A model generated the notes under the pieces. The model worked only from the letters and a program-made list of their open reading frames with translations, was not told the origin of the DNA and made no database searches. The position numbers were made by a program, and so were the translations under genes. Shown here in pieces: positions 21,412-29,056 of a stretch of 58,480 nucleotides of DNA; within the stretch, counting starts at the first letter, position 1; every line of letters starts with the position of its first letter. This DNA is from Bacteroidetes bacterium UBA4416 (GTDB lineage Bacteria > Bacteroidota > Bacteroidia > B-17B0 > Aurantibacillaceae): the NCBI GenBank assembly GCA_002390745.1, contig DGQK01000062.1, forward strand, positions 59,074-117,553, read 5' to 3'.

Positions 21412-22203
21412 TTATTTACAGTACTTATTAATTTGTTCTGAAACGCTCTTGTCGCCTAGTTCCAGGCATTTCTGCCAGCACCAGCAGGCCTCCTTCTCCC
21501 GTTTCAGTTTTAGATTGCAGATCCCCAGATTATAATAGGCATCCACATCTGCTCTATTCAATATCACCGCTTCCTCCAGGTAAATTTTAGCCAGTCGCGG
21601 TTTGCCCATGCTCAATCTGCTTACGCCTAAGTTATAGGGTACCGATACATCCCTGGGCACAAATAAATTTCCCAAAGGCACAAAACCTGTTTTGCTTTTC
21701 GGCTGTTTAGCTAACCGATCGAATGATTGGGTTTTATAGGCAATTTTTATTTTCAGCTCTTTGCCTGATCTCACTGAATCTGAAACCCAAAGCCCTTCCG
21801 TTAGCTTAATAAGCCTTTCTGCATCTTTTATACACGCATGCTTAACGGAATCAACAAAGGAAGTTCTTACAAAATCATTTCCGTTCCGGTCTTTCATGTT
21901 AAGACCTTCAGGAATTACCGCTTCGGCTTTTTGAAAATCTGAGAAAGTGATCTTATTCGCTTTGTCTACCCTGAAACCGATTTCGGTTTCACAGTTGATT
22001 CCATACAATTCTGCATTTCCAGGTACGACTTTCAAAGAACTTATCAATGTATCCAGTTCTATTAATTGAAATGCAAAATAAGGCAGCGAATCAACTTTTG
22101 ACCTGTAATCTTTGATGTTAGCAGAAGTAAAAGCGTTTATCTGTGCTTTCAGCATAGAACATGCAAACACACAATATAAAACTAATTTGTACTTCCCTTG
22201 CAT
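21412..22203 (-). CDS. TPR-containing secreted/periplasmic protein
   Basis: Signal peptide about 1-21 (CVFACSMLKAQ), an uncharacterised middle domain (about 25-185) and C-terminal tetratricopeptide repeats (191-262: GVSRLSMGKPRLAKIYLEEAV, AYYNLGICNLKLKREKEACW). The TPR region probably mediates protein contacts in the periplasm. It sits between ychF (17-base gap) and parE (6-base gap), a position that suggests shared transcription but not shared function. No enzymatic motif is seen. Confidence 0.75.
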   Translation of the reverse strand: MQGKYKLVLYCVFACSMLKAQINAFTSANIKDYRSKVDSLPYFAFQLIELDTLISSLKVVPGNAELYGINCETEIGFRVDKANKITFSDFQKAEAVIPEGLNMKDRNGNDFVRTSFVDSVKHACIKDAERLIKLTEGLWVSDSVRSGKELKIKIAYKTQSFDRLAKQPKSKTGFVPLGNLFVPRDVSVPYNLGVSRLSMGKPRLAKIYLEEAVILNRADVDAYYNLGICNLKLKREKEACWCWQKCLELGDKSVSEQINKYCK

Positions 22204-22220
22204 CTTCAGACAGTTAAACT

Positions 22221-23321
22221 CTACACATTAAATCTGAAATGCATCACATCCCCATCCGCTACTACATATTCTTTCCCTTCCACCCTCAGCTTACCCACTT
22301 CCTTGCAGGCGTTTTCCGAACCATAGGTGATGTAATCATTGTAAGCAATCACCTCCGCACGGATAAATCCTTTTTCAAAATCGCTATGGATCACTCCCGC
22401 AGCCTGTGGTGCCGTCATTCCTTTTTCGATCGTCCAGGCACGTACTTCTTTAACACCTGCGGTGAAATAGGTTTGCAGCTTCAATAAGCTATACGCCTGC
22501 TTGATCAGTTTATTCACGCCCGGCTCGTCCAATCCCATTTCTCCGAGGAACATCTGCTTTTCCTCATACGTTTCCAGGGCGGCGATTTCGCTTTCCATTT
22601 GCGCGGTGATCACGAGGATCTCTGCATTTTCATTCTTCACGGCTTCTCTTACCGCATCCACATGCTTGTTGCCTGTTTTGGCAGAAGCTTCATCCACATT
22701 GCATACATACATCACCGGCTTGATGGTAAGCATATGCAGATCCGCCACGTAAGGCAGCTCGCTTTCTTCCAGCTTACAGGCACGGGCCGACTGGCCGCTT
22801 TCCAGGGTTTCTTTCACCCTTAAGAGCGTGTTATAGGTTTTAACGGCTTCCTTATCGTTACCGGTCTTCGCCGCTTTTTCAAACTTTTTGAGTTTGGCAT
22901 CTACCGATTCCAGGTCTTTTAACTGTAATTCCGTATCGATGATCTCTTTGTCCCGAACCGGGTTCACATTGCCATCCACGTGGATCACGTTGTCATTATC
23001 AAAGCAACGTAGTACATGCAGGATGGCATTGCATTCCCTGATATTGGCCAGGAACTTATTTCCCAGGCCTTCGCCTTTACTGGCTCCTTTTACCAAACCG
23101 GCAATGTCCACAATCTCAACCGTAGTCGGCAGAATATTCTGAGGTTTAACGAGCTCTGCCAGCTTGTTAAGGCGCTCATCAGGCACCGTAATCACTCCCA
23201 CATTGGGCTCGATGGTGCAGAAGGGGAAATTAGCCGCCTGAGCCTTCGCATTACTTAAACAATTAAAAAGAGTTGATTTTCCCACGTTAGGCAACCCTAC
23301 AATTCCGCATTTTAAAGCCAT
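22221..23321 (-). CDS. ychF: Redox-regulated ATPase YchF (Obg-like)
   Basis: Conserved P-loop NTPase that prefers ATP and associates with ribosomes and proteasome-like stress pathways. G1 motif GLPNVGKSTLF at 8-18, G3-like DIAGLVKGASKGEGLGN, and a C-terminal TGS domain (about 280-366) ending in GDVMHFRFNV. Length 366 is standard. Its start abuts an intergenic region with a long imperfect inverted repeat. Confidence 0.96.
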   Translation of the reverse strand: MALKCGIVGLPNVGKSTLFNCLSNAKAQAANFPFCTIEPNVGVITVPDERLNKLAELVKPQNILPTTVEIVDIAGLVKGASKGEGLGNKFLANIRECNAILHVLRCFDNDNVIHVDGNVNPVRDKEIIDTELQLKDLESVDAKLKKFEKAAKTGNDKEAVKTYNTLLRVKETLESGQSARACKLEESELPYVADLHMLTIKPVMYVCNVDEASAKTGNKHVDAVREAVKNENAEILVITAQMESEIAALETYEEKQMFLGEMGLDEPGVNKLIKQAYSLLKLQTYFTAGVKEVRAWTIEKGMTAPQAAGVIHSDFEKGFIRAEVIAYNDYITYGSENACKEVGKLRVEGKEYVVADGDVMHFRFNV

Positions 23322-23329
23322 AATTTAAT

Positions 23330-23403
23330 TAAGATTTAAGAAGTGAGACTTTAGATTTGAGAAAAACTTGTCTCAAATCTCATGTCTTTATTCTAACTTC
23401 TAG
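23330..23403. repeat. Imperfect inverted repeat, MITE-like
   Basis: Two arms of about 33 bases (23330-23362 and 23371-23403) separated by 8 bases; the inner part AGATTTGAGA / TCTCAAATCT is perfect and roughly three quarters of the arm pairs. It lies in the 282-base gap between the divergent ychF and transketolase genes. The rest of that gap (23404-23603) is A/T-rich; I see no further gene or clear promoter in it. Confidence 0.6.
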
Positions 23404-23603
23404 TTTTTTTAAGCTGCAAATATATTAAAATCAAGCCCGGCCTCTTACTATTATTCGTAGCAAAATGGCGCAATTTTTAACAAAAGCGGCTTTAAAGCCG
23501 TGAAAAAACAGAATGAAGGTTATTTTTTAACATCCTGTTATTATTATCAACATTGGCGTTATAGAGCATCCGCAAATAGTATTTTTGCCAGAAAAATAGC
23601 GCT

Positions 23604-24452
23604 ATGGCTGATATTTCACAACTGGAACAACTCGCAAAACAGGTAAGAAGAGACATCGTAAGAATGGTTCACGCCGTAAACTCAGGCCACCCGGGCGGGT
23701 CGCTCGGCTGCACCGAATACCTGGTGGCGCTTTACAACGTGGTGATGAAGCACGACCCTAAGAATTTCAGCATGGATGGCAAAGGAGAAGACCTCTTCTT
23801 CCTGAGCAATGGCCATATTTCACCGGTTTTTTACAGTGTTCTGGCCCGCTGCGGTTATTTTCCGATTGATGAACTCAAAACCTTCCGGAAGCTCAATTCC
23901 CGCCTCCAGGGCCACCCTACTACGCACGAAGGCCTTCCGGGCGTTCGCATTGCCAGCGGTTCCCTGGGCCAGGGCATGAGCGTAGCCATTGGTGCGGCGC
24001 TTGCCAAAAAACTGAATAAAGATACTTCTATCGTATACAGCCTTCACGGCGACGGCGAACTGCAGGAAGGCCAGATCTGGGAAGCCGCTATTTATGCCGC
24101 TGCCAATAAAGTGGATAACTACATCGCTACCATCGACTACAACGGTCGCCAGATCGATGGCGACGTGGAAAACGTGTTGTCCCTCGGAAACCTCAGGACC
24201 AAGTTCGAAGCCTTTGGCTGGGAAGTACTGGACATCCATGAGGGCAATAACATGACGGCCGTGATCGACGGACTCCGCAAAGCCCAAACCTTTATCGGAA
24301 AAGGCAAACCTATTGTCGTGATCATGAAAACAGAAATGGGTGCCGGTGTCGACTTTATGATGGGCACTCACAAATGGCACGGTTCTGCTCCAAACGACGA
24401 GCAATTGCAAAAAGCGCTCGATCAGCTGGTAGGCAACGAAGCGGATTATTAA
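23604..24452 (+). CDS. Transketolase, N-terminal (TPP-binding) subunit
   Basis: First half of a split transketolase that moves two-carbon units in the pentose phosphate pathway. The thiamine diphosphate motif GDGELQEGQIWEAAIYAAANKVDN (starting near residue 150) and HPGGSLG, GSLGQG elements are intact. Length 282 matches the separate N-terminal subunits seen in many bacteria. Its partner (pyrimidine-binding and C-terminal part) is encoded 1.5 kb downstream, with a vWA gene in between. It should be active only as a complex with that partner. Confidence 0.94.
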   Translation: MADISQLEQLAKQVRRDIVRMVHAVNSGHPGGSLGCTEYLVALYNVVMKHDPKNFSMDGKGEDLFFLSNGHISPVFYSVLARCGYFPIDELKTFRKLNSRLQGHPTTHEGLPGVRIASGSLGQGMSVAIGAALAKKLNKDTSIVYSLHGDGELQEGQIWEAAIYAAANKVDNYIATIDYNGRQIDGDVENVLSLGNLRTKFEAFGWEVLDIHEGNNMTAVIDGLRKAQTFIGKGKPIVVIMKTEMGAGVDFMMGTHKWHGSAPNDEQLQKALDQLVGNEADY

Positions 24453-24453
24453 A

Positions 24454-24560
24454 CTAATCCAAAAATTGAAAATTAAAAATTTAAAAATCGCAAACGGCAT
24501 GATGAATAAGAGAGTTTTTTCTTTCTTATTCATTCTTAATTTTTCATTTTTAATTAGCCA
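24454..24560. repeat. A/T-rich imperfect inverted repeat overlapping the vWA gene start
   Basis: CTAATCCAAAAATTGAAAATT on the left is matched by the complement of a right arm ending TTTTTAATTAG, with a central part containing the vWA start codon. The right arm lies inside the signal-peptide codons of the vWA gene. The arms match imperfectly, with one-base shifts. Confidence 0.5.
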
Positions 24561-25866
24561 TTCCCAAACCACCAACCGCATCCTCTTTATTTTTGATGAT
24601 TCCTACAGCATGTATGCTCCCTGGAACAGCAACATCAAAATTGAAGTTGCCAAAAGGATCATGGGTGAATTCCTCGACAGCCTGAAAGGCCTTCCGAACC
24701 TGGAGCTGGCGCTGCGCTGCTACGGCCACACGACCTTTATTAAACCCGAACGCAACTGCAAAGACACCAAACTGGAAATTCCTTTTGCCAAAGCCACGGT
24801 CAACGCCACAAAGATCAAACAGCGCATCCAGAAACTTGAGCCGCTTGGTACCACGCCCATCGCCTACTCGCTGGGAGAAAGCGCTGCCGATTTTACGCCA
24901 TGCAGCAATTGCCGGAATATCGTGATCCTCATCACGGATGGCATCGAAGAGTGTGGCGGCGTGCCCTGCGAAGTATCGGCCGAGCTGCAAAAGAAAGGAA
25001 TTTTCCTGCGCCCCTTTGTGATCGGCGTAGGCCTGGATGTGAAGTTTGCAGATGTATTCGGCTGCATGGGCAAGTTTTATGATGTAAGCAACGAAGCCAA
25101 TTTCAAGGATGTGCTGAACCTCGTGCTTACCGAAGCCATTTCGCAAACTACCGTACAGGTCGACCTGCTCGACCTTGCCAGGAAACCTACGGAAACGGAT
25201 GTGAACATGACCTTTTACGATGCCGCGACCAAACAGGTGAAATACAACTACCTGCATACGCTCAACCATCGCGGCAATCCGGATACCATCGTTCTCAATC
25301 CGAACATCACCTACGACCTCATGGTTCATACCATTCCCCCGGTAGAAAAAAAGGGCATTACCATCCAGCAGGGCAGGCACAACGTGATCCCGGTAGATGC
25401 CCCGCAGGGCTACCTGAGGCTTGAGCTCGACGGAGCGCTCAGCAAGTATTTCCCTACCTGCGTGGTGCGCCGGAAAGGCGAGATGAACACGCTGAACATC
25501 CAGGATTTCGGAAAAACGGACAAATACATTGTAGGCAAATACGACATCGAAGTGCTGACACTTCCGCGCATTTACCTGAATGACGTGGAGATCAAACAGA
25601 GCAGCACCAATACCATCAAGGTTCCCACATCCGGCAGCGCCTACATTACCAAGGTGAGCAACGGCACAGGAAGCATCTATACCGACGATGGAAAAAAAGT
25701 AACCTGGGTGTGCAATCTGAACAAAAACCTGATGAATGAGATCATTTACCTGCAACCCGGAACGTATAAGATGGAATTCCGCTATGATGGCGTCAGGGAA
25801 ACAACCGGCACCATCGAGCGGAAATTTACGATCACCTCAGCCGTTACCACCACGATTAAACTTTAA
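24499..25866 (+). CDS. Secreted vWA domain protein located between the transketolase halves
   Basis: Signal peptide from the ATG at 24499/24502 (NKRVFSFLFILNFSFLISHS), then a vWA domain starting NRILFIFDDSYSM with MIDAS DDSYS. A Cys-rich loop (CSNCRN, CGGVPCEVS) suggests disulfides. About 215-455 are beta-rich with no recognised domain. An in-frame TTG at 24466 would add residues before the signal peptide and is rejected. The downstream transketolase gene starts 84 bases later. Function is unknown; the domain call is firm. Its position splits a metabolic gene pair, suggesting insertion. Confidence 0.82.
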   Translation: MMNKRVFSFLFILNFSFLISHSQTTNRILFIFDDSYSMYAPWNSNIKIEVAKRIMGEFLDSLKGLPNLELALRCYGHTTFIKPERNCKDTKLEIPFAKATVNATKIKQRIQKLEPLGTTPIAYSLGESAADFTPCSNCRNIVILITDGIEECGGVPCEVSAELQKKGIFLRPFVIGVGLDVKFADVFGCMGKFYDVSNEANFKDVLNLVLTEAISQTTVQVDLLDLARKPTETDVNMTFYDAATKQVKYNYLHTLNHRGNPDTIVLNPNITYDLMVHTIPPVEKKGITIQQGRHNVIPVDAPQGYLRLELDGALSKYFPTCVVRRKGEMNTLNIQDFGKTDKYIVGKYDIEVLTLPRIYLNDVEIKQSSTNTIKVPTSGSAYITKVSNGTGSIYTDDGKKVTWVCNLNKNLMNEIIYLQPGTYKMEFRYDGVRETTGTIERKFTITSAVTTTIKL

Positions 25867-25950
25867 TAACCCTTCATAATTCAGGAGAAAAATAACCCGC
25901 AAAACCAATCTCTTTTAGTAGATTAGCGCACGCGAAAAGAGCACAAAAGC

Positions 25951-26904
25951 ATGAAAAAATACACCTACACTGAAAAAAAAGACACCCGTTCAGGCTTCGG
26001 AGCCGGCTTATCAGAATTAGGAAAATCCAATCCGGATGTGGTAGCCTTATGCGCCGACCTTACCGGTTCCTTGAAAATGGATGCTTTCCAGAAAGATCAT
26101 CCCGAACGCTTTTTCCAGGTGGGGATCGCCGAGGCCAATATGATCGGCATTGCGGCCGGCTTAACCATTGGCGGTAAGATTCCTTTCACGGGCACCTTTG
26201 CCAATTTCAGCACGGGGCGCGTGTATGACCAGATCCGCCAGAGCGTGGCTTATTCCGGAAAAAATGTAAAGATCTGCGCTTCGCATGCCGGCCTCACCCT
26301 GGGTGAAGACGGTGCCACCCACCAGATCCTGGAAGATATCGGACTGATGAAAATGCTTCCACACATGTGTGTGATCAACCCATGCGACTATAACCAAACC
26401 AAAGCGGCAACCATTGCCATTGCCGACCACCACGGCCCGGTATACCTGCGTTTCGGAAGGCCTACCGTTCCTAATTTTACACCTGCCGACCAGAAATTCG
26501 AGATCGGCAAGGCGATCATGCTGAACGAAGGAAGCGATGTGACCATTATTGCCACAGGCCACCTGGTGTGGAAAGCCATTGAAGCAGGCGAACAGCTGGC
26601 TGCCAAAGGCATCTCTGCGGAGATCATCAACATCCATACGATTAAGCCACTGGACGATGCGGCGATCCTGAAATCGCTTGCTAAAACGAAATGTGTGGTA
26701 ACTGCCGAAGAACACCAGATGAACGGAGGCCTGGGAGACAGCGTGGCGCAATTGCTTGCCCGCAACACACCGGCGCCTCAGGAGTTTGTGGCTGTGAACG
26801 ACAGCTTCGGGGAAAGCGGTACGCCTGACCAACTCATGACCAAATACGGCCTTGACACGGTAAACATCGTGGAAGCCGCAGAAAAAGTAATGAAGCGGAA
26901 ATAA
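25951..26904 (+). CDS. Transketolase, C-terminal subunit
   Basis: Second half of the split transketolase: pyrimidine-binding domain (about 1-180; FFQVGIAEANMIGIAAGL contains the conserved glutamate that activates thiamine diphosphate) and the transketolase C-terminal domain (about 190-317; ATGHLVWKAIEAGE, EEHQMNGGLGDSVA, DSFGESGTPDQLM). Length 317 is normal. It is expected to form a heterotetramer with the N-terminal subunit encoded upstream. Confidence 0.94.
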   Translation: MKKYTYTEKKDTRSGFGAGLSELGKSNPDVVALCADLTGSLKMDAFQKDHPERFFQVGIAEANMIGIAAGLTIGGKIPFTGTFANFSTGRVYDQIRQSVAYSGKNVKICASHAGLTLGEDGATHQILEDIGLMKMLPHMCVINPCDYNQTKAATIAIADHHGPVYLRFGRPTVPNFTPADQKFEIGKAIMLNEGSDVTIIATGHLVWKAIEAGEQLAAKGISAEIINIHTIKPLDDAAILKSLAKTKCVVTAEEHQMNGGLGDSVAQLLARNTPAPQEFVAVNDSFGESGTPDQLMTKYGLDTVNIVEAAEKVMKRK

Positions 26905-26924
26905 TATCAACAGTAAAGTCAGAG

Positions 26925-26966
26925 GTCAAAATTCAAAAAGCGTTAAATCTCTTTTTGAATTTTGAC
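26925..26966. repeat. 16-bp perfect inverted repeat between convergent genes
   Basis: GTCAAAATTCAAAAAG, 10-base loop, CTTTTTGAATTTTGAC followed by TTTTT. It could terminate the transketolase transcript and, read from the other strand, rlmH. The A/T-rich stem is unlike the GC-rich terminators elsewhere in the window, so a small mobile or dispersed repeat is equally possible. Confidence 0.6.
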
Positions 26967-26986
26967 TTTTTCATTCACTTTTGTTT

Positions 26987-27460
26987 CTATTCATGATGGT
27001 ACTTTTCGTTCTTCAAAATGCTGAAGGCACGGTAAAGCTGTTCGTTGAAAAAAAGCCGCACCATCTGGTGAGAAAAGGTCATTTCCGATAAGGACAAGAC
27101 CGTGGATGCCTTCGCGAGGACGGAGGAATCGATGCCGTAAGGCCCGCCGATCAGAAATACCAGGCGCTTACAGCCCGATACCATACGCTTATTGAGAAAT
27201 TCTGCAAACCCAACGGAGGTGAACTGCTTCCCGTGTTCGTCCATGCATACCAGATAATCAGATGGCTCCAGCAACTTCTGTATCTCCTGCGCCTCCGCCC
27301 GCTTCTGCTCATCCACCGGTTTTTGCCTTACGCTTTTAGGCATCACCAGCGTTTCAGTAGAAAACTGAACATAGTTTTTTAAGCGATCAGCGTATATTTT
27401 TACGCCCTCTATCAGGTATAAATCAGTGGTTTTCTCTATCTGGATCAATAAAATCTTCAC
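26987..27460 (-). CDS. rlmH: 23S rRNA (pseudouridine1915-N3)-methyltransferase
   Basis: SPOUT-class methyltransferase acting on the assembled ribosome at helix 69. Length 157 is standard; the knot region LVFLIGGPYGIDSSVL and the C-terminal FSHQMVRLFFNEQLYRAFSILKNEKYHHE are diagnostic. The start is GTG at 27460 (MKILLIQ), which fits the family N-terminus. It is divergent from the DUF4783 gene, with 65 bases between starts. Confidence 0.95.
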   Translation of the reverse strand: MKILLIQIEKTTDLYLIEGVKIYADRLKNYVQFSTETLVMPKSVRQKPVDEQKRAEAQEIQKLLEPSDYLVCMDEHGKQFTSVGFAEFLNKRMVSGCKRLVFLIGGPYGIDSSVLAKASTVLSLSEMTFSHQMVRLFFNEQLYRAFSILKNEKYHHE

Positions 27461-27499
27461 GTTTCGACAAATGTTAAATTACTTAGGCATAATAATTGT

Positions 27500-27507
27500 T
27501 AACTTTG
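27500..27507 (+). promoter_or_regulatory. -7 box for the DUF4783-nadC pair
   Basis: TAACTTTG matches TAnnTTTG, 18 bases before the ATG at 27526. No TTG lies at the 19-base distance, so support is partial. Confidence 0.45.
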
Positions 27508-27525
27508 AGAGTAAAGTTACAATAA

Positions 27526-27900
27526 ATGAAAGCACTTGCAATACTTTTACTTTCTCTTCTCAGTTTTTCATTCGCCCTAAAAGACATCAATGATGACATC
27601 AACAATGCCTTGAAACAGGGAAACGCCTCTGAGATCGTGAAGAGTTTTGCCGACCGCGTTTCCATTAAAGTGCTGAGCCAGGAGGACCTTCTCAGTAAAT
27701 CCCAGGCCCAGGCTCTCATCGAGGATTTCTTTAGTAAGCATAAAGTCAAAAGCTACCAAACCTCCCATACCAGCATCGTTAATGGCGACCAGCAATTCAT
27801 CACCGGTTCGCTGGATACCATGAATGGGAAATTCAGGATTTCCATATTAGTGAGAGGAAACGTAATTTCGCAGTTCCGTATAGAAACTGACAATGGCTAA
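27526..27900 (+). CDS. DUF4783 domain protein
   Basis: Small secreted protein of 124 residues with signal peptide (LAILLLSLLSFSFA) and an NTF2-like alpha+beta body (NALKQGNASEIVKSFADRVSIKVL, then QALIEDFFSKHKVKSYQTSH), matching the Bacteroidota DUF4783 family. Its end overlaps the nadC start by 8 bases, indicating translational coupling, a pairing I recall as common in this phylum. Role unknown. Confidence 0.82.
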   Translation: MKALAILLLSLLSFSFALKDINDDINNALKQGNASEIVKSFADRVSIKVLSQEDLLSKSQAQALIEDFFSKHKVKSYQTSHTSIVNGDQQFITGSLDTMNGKFRISILVRGNVISQFRIETDNG

Positions 27901-28762
27901 TTACATCCAACTCCACAAAAAACATTTCAACTTCAAGACCTTCGTTCAAAACGCCTTACAGGAAGATGTAGGCGATGGCGATCATTCGGCCCTGGCGACG
28001 GTTCCTGCCAGCCATAAAGGAAAGTGCAGGCTCATCGTAAAGGAGGACGGCATCATTGCAGGCGTTGAAGCCGCCCGCGAGATCTTTAAAATCGTAGATC
28101 CTAAATTCAAATTTACGGAGCTGATCAAAGATGGCTCCAACGTAAAGGTGGGCGATATTGCGTTCCTGGTGGAAGGCAACAGTCAAAAACTACTGACAAC
28201 CGAGCGACTGGTGCTGAACGTGATGCAGCGCATGAGCGCCATCGCTACCAAAACCAATTACCTGCAAGGGCTCTGCAAAGGCACCAAAACCAAAGTGATC
28301 GACACCCGCAAGACCACTCCTAATTTCCGGTTTTTCGAGAAATGGGCAGTCGTAATCGGCGGCGGCGCCAATCACCGCTTTGGCTTGTACGATATGATCA
28401 TGATCAAAGACAACCATATCGACTTTGCCGGCGGCATCATCGAAGCGCTGGACGCCACCCATGCTTACCTGAAAAAAACAAAACGGAAACTTCCAATAGA
28501 AGTGGAAACGCGCACCATTGACGATGTGAAACTGCTGCTAAAGAAAGGCGGCTTTCAACGCATCATGCTCGACAACTACAACATCGCCGACACCAAAAAA
28601 GCGGTGAAGCTCATCAACGGCGCCTTTGAAGTAGAAAGCTCCGGCGGCATCACTGAAAAAACCATTGCAGCTTACGCCAAATGCGGTGTGGATTTTATTT
28701 CGGTAGGCGCGCTCACCCACCATGTGAAAAGCCTTGACCTGAGCTTAAAAGCGGTGAAGTAA
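27893..28762 (+). CDS. nadC: Carboxylating nicotinate-nucleotide diphosphorylase
   Basis: Converts quinolinate and PRPP to nicotinate mononucleotide in de novo NAD synthesis. The phosphoribosyltransferase core has IDTRKTTPNFRFFEKWAV and GGGANHRFGLYDMIMIKDNHI; further active-site residues fall in IEVETRT, IMLDN and VESSGGI. Length 289 is normal. It overlaps the DUF4783 gene by 8 bases. NadA and NadB genes are not in this window. Confidence 0.96.
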   Translation: MANYIQLHKKHFNFKTFVQNALQEDVGDGDHSALATVPASHKGKCRLIVKEDGIIAGVEAAREIFKIVDPKFKFTELIKDGSNVKVGDIAFLVEGNSQKLLTTERLVLNVMQRMSAIATKTNYLQGLCKGTKTKVIDTRKTTPNFRFFEKWAVVIGGGANHRFGLYDMIMIKDNHIDFAGGIIEALDATHAYLKKTKRKLPIEVETRTIDDVKLLLKKGGFQRIMLDNYNIADTKKAVKLINGAFEVESSGGITEKTIAAYAKCGVDFISVGALTHHVKSLDLSLKAVK

Positions 28763-28939
28763 AAAACAGCCGGTAATTTTCCCATCATGATGAACCTGGA
28801 AGCATTTCATTTAACCTGAGATTGCTTCGGGACACGTCGTTAGGCCCGCAATGAGCTGCGATCGTTGACTTCGCTCCGCTCAGTAAACAATTGACGGTGA
28901 CCGACGCTCTTACCCTACGAAAATCTTACTGTAGTAAAC
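28763..28939. other. Intergenic stretch with a hairpin and repeat-like text
   Basis: 177 bases between nadC and the small Cys-rich gene. It contains ATTGCTTCGGG ... CCCGCAAT, an inverted pair about 30 bases across (28821-28855), and the string TTGACTTCGCTCCGCTCAGT, which has the look of dispersed extragenic repeats. No ORF with coding character. Confidence 0.35.
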
Positions 28940-29056
28940 TCACCCGCAGCCGCAGTTCTTATCGCCGCATTTCTTTTTGGTGAAAGTCTTATACAGCCTC
29001 CACCCCAGGTAAGAAAGGGCAGCTGCCAACAGTACTATTAAAAGGCTATTTTCCAT
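28940..29056 (-). CDS. Small Cys-rich membrane protein, FeoB-associated type
   Basis: 38 residues, too short for routine ORF calling. The protein begins with MENSLLIVLLAAALSYLG, a single membrane helix, then a basic stretch (RLYKTFTKKK) and a cysteine tail CGDKNCGCG. This is the layout of the FeoB-associated Cys-rich membrane proteins that accompany ferrous iron transporters, but no feoB is in this window. Its ATG lies inside the last codons of the GH16-like gene (11-base overlap), so it is probably translated by coupling to it. Confidence 0.72.
   Translation of the reverse strand: MENSLLIVLLAAALSYLGWRLYKTFTKKKCGDKNCGCG

Noticed and set aside
24550..25755. 401-codon minus-strand ORF opposite the vWA gene
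   Set aside because: It has no family resemblance or signal, and lies entirely antisense to a gene with clear domain motifs; it arises from codon-position bias of the real frame.
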